From Pedobacter kyungheensis (lineage in GTDB: Bacteria > Bacteroidota > Bacteroidia > Sphingobacteriales > Sphingobacteriaceae): 64,000 bases of DNA. Shown here piece by piece: positions 60,321 through 64,000 of this stretch. Position 1 is the first letter of the stretch. Every line of letters starts with the position of its first letter. The notes under the pieces are model-generated. The model was not told the origin of the DNA and searched no databases. It saw only the letters and a program-made list of their open reading frames with translations. A program made the translations under genes and the position numbers. The stretch lies in assembly GCF_000812965.1 (NCBI RefSeq), contig NZ_JSYN01000007.1, positions 1 through 64,000 of the forward strand, written 5' to 3'.

Positions 60321-61703
60321 CTATAATTCAAATACCTCTCCTCTTTCAGGGATTGCTACATTAAATCCATCTTTGCTTAAAGCTGCGGCCAAACTTTGCA
60401 GGCTTTTATCTTCGCCGTGTACCAGGAAAACCTTTTTAGGCTGGCCTGTTTGTTTAACCGTTTTTAGCAGATCGTTATGGTCGCCGTGGCCACTTAGTAA
60501 ATCGGTTTGGCGAATAGTGGCGTAAACCATCATTTCGCGGTCTTTAATGCGTACAATTGGTGCCCCGCTTAGTAATTTATAACCCAAGGTACCTTTAGCG
60601 CAATATCCGATAAAAAGAATGGTACAATAATAATTCTGGATGTTGTAATACAAGTGGTCTTGTATCCTCCCTCCTTCCAGCATCCCAGCTGAAGAAATGA
60701 TAATGCAGGGATCGAAATAATTGGAAACATCTTTACTCTCTTTCATGGTTTGCACATATGCCAGGTGCTCAAATTCAAACTCATCACCCATGGTTTGGTA
60801 AAAGTCTTTTGCTTCCTGGTTAACCAAATTGTGGTGCTTACGGTAAACATCGGTTGCCTGGATGGCCATGGGGCTATCTACAAAAATCTGGACAGGCGGC
60901 AACAGCTTTTTGGTAAAGATCTGGTTCAGTGCAAAAACAAGCGACTGGGTACGTCCAATACTGAAAGCAGGAATAATTAACCTGCCGGGGCTCTTAATGC
61001 AGGCTTCGGTAATTTCGTGTACCAGCCTTTCTTCGAGGGTTTGATCTTTGGTGTGTAAACGCCCACCATAAGTAGCCTCGCTAACTAAATAATCAACCTC
61101 TGGCAGCGGCTCTGGATTTACGAGCACAGGATAGTTTTCGCGGCCGATATCGCCGGTAAATGCTATTTTCTTTTCCTCTCCATTCTCATTAATGGTTAAA
61201 ACGGCTGCAGCTGCACCCAATAAATGCCCAACAGGGATAAAAGTAAGGCTGATATCGCCATTTATTTTAAAAGGTTTATTGAAAGCAATGGTTACAAAGC
61301 GATCAATAGTATCCATTACATGTTTATGCAGGTATAAAGGTTTGGGGCCATTAAAATTGCCTCTTTTGGTACGTGGTTTTCGGCTCTGTTTACGTAAGAA
61401 GAGCTCAACAGAATCGAACAATAAGATAGCAGTTAAATCGGCGGTTGGCGAAGTGCAAAGCACCTGACCATCAAAACCCAGACGAACTAAAGTAGGTAAA
61501 TTACCGGAGTGGTCGATATGTGCGTGGGTTAAAATAACCAGATTTATACTGGCCGGATCGAAAGGAAATTGTTGGTTTTCTTCCTGGTAGGTTTCCTTCT
61601 CATAATCCAAGCCACAATCTATCAGTATTTTATAATGCCCAACTTCGAGCAGGTGCATGCTGCCGGTTACCTGTTGTGCTGCACCCCAAAACGTTAACTT
61701 CAT
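60321..61703 (-). CDS. Metallo-beta-lactamase/beta-CASP RNA-processing nuclease-like protein
   Basis: 460 residues. MBL motif LTHAHIDHSGNLP (HxHxDH, about 58-70), FIPVGHLLGAAAAVL, KIAFTGDIGRENY, beta-CASP features (RLIIPAFSIGRTQSLVFAL; IIISSAGMLEGGRIQDHL) and the RMMBL end (LLSGHGDHNDL; KKVFLVHGEDKSLQSLA). Likely an exo- or endoribonuclease of the CPSF/RNase J-like class. Single gene. Confidence 0.92.
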   Translation of the reverse strand: MKLTFWGAAQQVTGSMHLLEVGHYKILIDCGLDYEKETYQEENQQFPFDPASINLVILTHAHIDHSGNLPTLVRLGFDGQVLCTSPTADLTAILLFDSVELFLRKQSRKPRTKRGNFNGPKPLYLHKHVMDTIDRFVTIAFNKPFKINGDISLTFIPVGHLLGAAAAVLTINENGEEKKIAFTGDIGRENYPVLVNPEPLPEVDYLVSEATYGGRLHTKDQTLEERLVHEITEACIKSPGRLIIPAFSIGRTQSLVFALNQIFTKKLLPPVQIFVDSPMAIQATDVYRKHHNLVNQEAKDFYQTMGDEFEFEHLAYVQTMKESKDVSNYFDPCIIISSAGMLEGGRIQDHLYYNIQNYYCTILFIGYCAKGTLGYKLLSGAPIVRIKDREMMVYATIRQTDLLSGHGDHNDLLKTVKQTGQPKKVFLVHGEDKSLQSLAAALSKDGFNVAIPERGEVFEL

Positions 61704-61852
61704 CTTCTAATCCGTACTATGTTAGTTTGGCGTAAAGTAGTATAATTACCCCAAATTTTAAACAATAAGAGGTAATTTTTTGGTTAATTGTAATTTCATG
61801 AAGTGTTTACCCACTATCGCTTCTGGTGTTCTGTATCCCAAACAAATGTTTT

Positions 61853-61860
61853 TATCTTTA
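61853..61860 (+). promoter_or_regulatory. -7 box for the 61876 gene
   Basis: TATCTTTA (7 of 8). It lies within the longer ORF reading from 61780, so the start must be at 61876 or later. Confidence 0.4.
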
Positions 61861-61875
61861 CATAAAAAAGAAAAT

Positions 61876-62139
61876 ATGCAAGAACCTTTTGATATAGAAA
61901 TCGGCGCCATCAATTATTCAGTTTTTCCTGAAGGAAACGATTCGTACACCATTTTTAAAGAAGGCAAGGAGTACATCCAGATTCAGAAAGATACATCATC
62001 TATCTGGTTAAAAATGGATTATAAAACCGAATTGCCAATTTTTGAGGAGGACGAAGAAGTGAATGCCATTGGTCATGCGATTGAAAAATATGTTCCTGAA
62101 GAAGATGAGGACGACGCTAACGAATTTATTGTCGATTAA
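61876..62139 (+). CDS. Small acidic protein of unknown function
   Basis: 87 residues from the ATG at 61876. Visible: FDIEIGAINYSVFPEGNDSY, EYIQIQKDTSSIWLKMD, and a very acidic C-terminus (EEDEEVNAIG; PEEDEDDANE). No family recognised; sequence pattern is consistent with a compact beta-strand fold. Ends in a terminator shared with the convergent gene. Start is decided by the -7 box at 61853-61860. Confidence 0.75.
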   Translation: MQEPFDIEIGAINYSVFPEGNDSYTIFKEGKEYIQIQKDTSSIWLKMDYKTELPIFEEDEEVNAIGHAIEKYVPEEDEDDANEFIVD

Positions 62140-62146
62140 CAAATAA

Positions 62147-62184
62147 TTTCACACTGGCTAACTTTATGGCGAACCAGTGTGAAA
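62147..62184. terminator. Bidirectional terminator between convergent genes
   Basis: TTTCACACTGG (62147-62157) and CCAGTGTGAAA (62174-62184), 11-bp perfect stem, A/T tails on both sides; serves the small acidic gene and the DJ-1-like gene. Confidence 0.75.
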
Positions 62185-62188
62185 AACA

Positions 62189-62866
62189 TTAAATCAGCTT
62201 TAAAAGTTCTTCCGCAACTTTTTCTGATGATGCCGGGTTTTGTCCGGTGATTAATAAACCGTCTGTTACAGCATAAGGATTCCAATCTGCAGTTTTGCTA
62301 TAGTTTCCTCCGTTTTTAACCAGCATATCTTCTACAAGGAAAGGTACTACTGAGGTTAATTGAACAGCCTCTTCTTCGGTATTGGTAAATCCGGTTACAT
62401 TTTTCCCTTTTACCAGGTACTCACCATTTACTTTAACATCTTTTAGCACCCCCGGTGCATGGCATACAAATGCAACAGGCTTATTGGCAGTATAAAATGC
62501 TGTAATAAGTTGCTGAGAGGTTTCGCTTTCAGCCAAATCCCACAGCGGGCCATGGCCACCCGGATAAAATACCGCATCATAATCCTCCATTTTTGCATTG
62601 GCCAGCGGGAGCGTATTTTTTAGTTTATCTAATAGAACCGTATCCTTATCCATTCTTCGCGTGGTATCGGTTTGGAAAGATGGATCCTCACTTTTTGGGT
62701 CAATTGGCGGCTGACCACCCTTTGGCGAGGCCAATACAATATCAATACCTTTATCGGCTAAGGCATAATAAGGTGCGGCTAATTCTTCTGACCAAAAGCC
62801 TGTTTTTAAACCGGTGTTTCCTAATTCGTCGTGGCTCGTAAGCACGAATAAAACTTTCTTATTCAT
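62189..62866 (-). CDS. DJ-1/PfpI superfamily protein (Hsp31-like)
   Basis: 225 residues. Nucleophile elbow FVCHAPGVLKDV (Cys about 135), KGGQPPIDPKSEDPS, AVFYPGGHGPLWDLAES (His/Glu-like helix), and KGKNVTGFTNTEEEAVQLTS. Fits the Hsp31/glyoxalase III-like clade. A proper promoter (TTTG N19 TAATTTTG) lies upstream. Confidence 0.9.
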   Translation of the reverse strand: MNKKVLFVLTSHDELGNTGLKTGFWSEELAAPYYALADKGIDIVLASPKGGQPPIDPKSEDPSFQTDTTRRMDKDTVLLDKLKNTLPLANAKMEDYDAVFYPGGHGPLWDLAESETSQQLITAFYTANKPVAFVCHAPGVLKDVKVNGEYLVKGKNVTGFTNTEEEAVQLTSVVPFLVEDMLVKNGGNYSKTADWNPYAVTDGLLITGQNPASSEKVAEELLKLI

Positions 62867-62888
62867 ATTTCTTATGCTAAGTGTATCA

Positions 62889-62919
62889 CAAAATTAGGCC
62901 TATGCTTTCCTGTGGCAAA
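62889..62919 (-). promoter_or_regulatory. Full Bacteroidota-type promoter of the DJ-1-like gene
   Basis: On the minus strand TTTG (62919-62916), a 19-base spacer, then TAATTTTG (62896-62889): exact -33/-7 elements and spacing. It leaves a leader of about 18 bases. It lies 33 bases downstream of the Crp-like stop. Confidence 0.75.
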
Positions 62920-62951
62920 GGACTTCAGTCACAGATTTCGTGTGCGTTAAA

Positions 62952-63521
62952 TCACACTTTTGCCGCGAGTCTGCTCAGTGTTTCTCTGGAAATACCCAGA
63001 TAGGCAGCGAGTATTGTTTTAGAAACGCGTTGCATAAGTTGCGGGTACTGCAATGCCAGTTGTTCGAAACGTTCTTTGGGGCTGGTGCTAAGCAGCGATA
63101 AAATTCTTTGTTGTAAAGCTACGTAACCAAAATTGCCCTTAACCCTGAAAAAGTGCTCCATTTTATGGCTTTCCTGACATAATTTATCCAAATTTTCTTT
63201 CGAGATATAAAGCAACTCGGAATTTTCGAGGCAGCTGATATTGGTAATAGATTTAACATTGCCATAAAAGGCCCGAAAATCTGAAAGCCACCAGTTTTCC
63301 ATGGCAAACTGGATAATATATTCTTTACCGTTGGCATCGGTAAATGCAGCTTTTAACAGGCCCTTAACCACGAAATAGATGTTGTGTACAAACTCATCTT
63401 CCTGGATGAGGTATTGATGCTTTTTAAGGTTTTTAGATTTGAAATGCGCAGCGATATGTTCAAACTCCTGATCTGTGAGTGAAATAATTTCTTCGAGGTG
63501 TGTTTTTAATTCAAAACTCAT
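62952..63521 (-). CDS. Crp/Fnr-family transcription regulator
   Basis: 189 residues. Cyclic-nucleotide-binding-like fold (KKHQYLIQEDEFVHNIYFVV and GKEYIIQFAMENWWLSDFRAF), C-terminal HTH (RVSKTILAAYLGISRETLSRLA). The effector-binding residues of cAMP-type proteins are not evident. A TAATTTTA box ends four bases before the ATG, predicting a leaderless mRNA. It lies just upstream of the DJ-1-like gene, which it may control (inference). Confidence 0.93.
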   Translation of the reverse strand: MSFELKTHLEEIISLTDQEFEHIAAHFKSKNLKKHQYLIQEDEFVHNIYFVVKGLLKAAFTDANGKEYIIQFAMENWWLSDFRAFYGNVKSITNISCLENSELLYISKENLDKLCQESHKMEHFFRVKGNFGYVALQQRILSLLSTSPKERFEQLALQYPQLMQRVSKTILAAYLGISRETLSRLAAKV

Positions 63522-63525
63522 GCTA

Positions 63526-63533
63526 TAAAATTA
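63526..63533 (-). promoter_or_regulatory. -7 box for the Crp-like gene
   Basis: TAATTTTA on the minus strand (7 of 8), then TAGC, then ATG at 63521. Confidence 0.5.
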
Positions 63534-63585
63534 GCTAAATAGCATTAAACTCGTTTTATTTTTTGCTTTAACAAAAAGTATGGGT

Positions 63586-63616
63586 AAAAAATAAGGCCCG
63601 ATGATTAACCGGGCCT
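63586..63616 (-). terminator. Intrinsic terminator of the 63631 gene
   Basis: On the minus strand AGGCCCG (63616-63610) pairs with CGGGCCT (63600-63594), followed by TATTTTT. Confidence 0.75.
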
Positions 63617-63630
63617 GTTTCTTTGAAATA

Positions 63631-64000
63631 TTATCTGGTACAATCTGCCGTCCAGATCTGGCTGTCTTTAGCTACCCTGATGGTGAGGTTGCTGGCGTCG
63701 ATGCTAATACCTGTTAAACCTGAACCGATACTCACATAGCTGTTATCGCCTTTCTTTTCGAATTTTACTCCTGTAATATCCGGAATGTTGTTGCCGAAGT
63801 AAAAATTATAGGTTTCGCCCACTTTACTCACAGTTACTTTGCCATCGGAGCTGGTGATGGTAGATTCGCCACTTCTGTACGAAACAGAACCTTTATAAGT
63901 GCCTACAAAGAAATCGCGATCGGCTGGATCGGTATCTTTTTTACACGAAACCATCACTGTTAATGCTATCAAAAGCATGCTGAAAATCTGAACTGTCTTT
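63631..64000 (-). CDS. Putative lipoprotein, probably truncated by the window end
   Basis: The frame is open to the edge: seven in-frame codons before the first internal ATG (63978) read KTVQIFS, then MLLIALTVMVSCKK, with a lipobox (VMVSC). The natural start is probably just past 64000. The mature part (FFVGTYKGSVSYRSGES; IPDITGVKFEKKGDN) suggests a lipocalin-like small beta protein, not a recognised family. Followed by its terminator. Confidence 0.7.
   Translation of the reverse strand, partial: KTVQIFSMLLIALTVMVSCKKDTDPADRDFFVGTYKGSVSYRSGESTITSSDGKVTVSKVGETYNFYFGNNIPDITGVKFEKKGDNSYVSIGSGLTGISIDASNLTIRVAKDSQIWTADCTR

Noticed and set aside
1-64000. tRNA or rRNA genes
   Set aside because: I looked in the main gaps for T-loop sequences (GGTTCRANTCC) and cloverleaf arms and found none.

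Overview
The window is chromosomal DNA of a Bacteroidota bacterium, most probably Sphingobacteriaceae and close to Pedobacter. Three things point that way: the recurrent TAnnTTTG promoter -7 box in place of TATAAT; the family content (SusC-type signature, VIT/DUF2135 protein, TM2/DUF2752 pair, DUF4419, CPBP protease, FrnE-type DsbA, 7TM-DISM kinase); and intergenic palindromes of the 'CGTCATTxCGA' and 'CCGATAGCTATCGG' types. About sixty protein genes are supported. I found no tRNA, rRNA, CRISPR array, prophage or intact insertion sequence. The last gene is probably cut by the window end.

Layout. 1-390: palindromic repeat and rmuC terminator. 391-6445: rmuC, purU, two tandem secreted paralogues of unknown function, a FAD oxidoreductase and a zinc metallopeptidase. 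6854-10292: apaG, a dus gene, then a membrane cluster (CPBP protease, DUF2007, cdsA). 10450-15253: methyltransferase, thioesterase, large M14 peptidase, FrnE-like protein. 15277-15485: repeat cluster. 15495-19066: DUF3820 and mfd. 19297-23554: DUF2752/TM2 pair, Nif3-like plus zinc-ribbon pair, TPR protein. 23551-26621: KAS III, an unknown secreted protein, a LUD protein. 26685-29109: ftsH and rsfS, divergent from birA, a split DsbD and pfkA (29154-33190). 33274-37397: YbjQ protein, giant VIT/vWA/SusC-signature/DUF2135 protein, deoxyribonucleotidase. 37545-44828: the rpsP-rimM-trmD-rplS ribosome-maturation order, interrupted by a lipoprotein, a DUF4419 protein and a response regulator/histidine kinase pair. 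44899-50005: MscS channel, psd, hpt, an AsmA-like/GT51 transglycosylase. 50137-52181: Mrp and NifU Fe-S genes plus a carboxypeptidase-regulatory-like protein. 52279-57419: lipoprotein, def, M16 and S9 peptidases. 57740-60182: proB-proA. 60321-64000: beta-CASP nuclease, small acidic protein, DJ-1/Hsp31-like protein, Crp-like regulator, partial lipoprotein.

Most genes are housekeeping: phospholipid synthesis (cdsA, psd), ribosome maturation (rpsP, rimM, trmD, rplS, rsfS), Fe-S assembly, proline synthesis, DNA repair (mfd, rmuC) and proteolysis (ftsH, def, M14, M16, S9).

The most noteworthy signals are: (1) a repeated arrangement in which the -7 box ends only 3-5 bases before the start codon at nine genes, predicting leaderless mRNAs, one of them (mfd) with a TTG start; (2) a SusC/RagA signature embedded in a VIT/vWA/DUF2135 protein; (3) the interrupted ribosome-maturation order; (4) several families of intergenic repeats, including a diverged pair at about 6590-6810 and 46190-46330. 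I did not find a gene cluster that I would call a clearly new multi-gene system.
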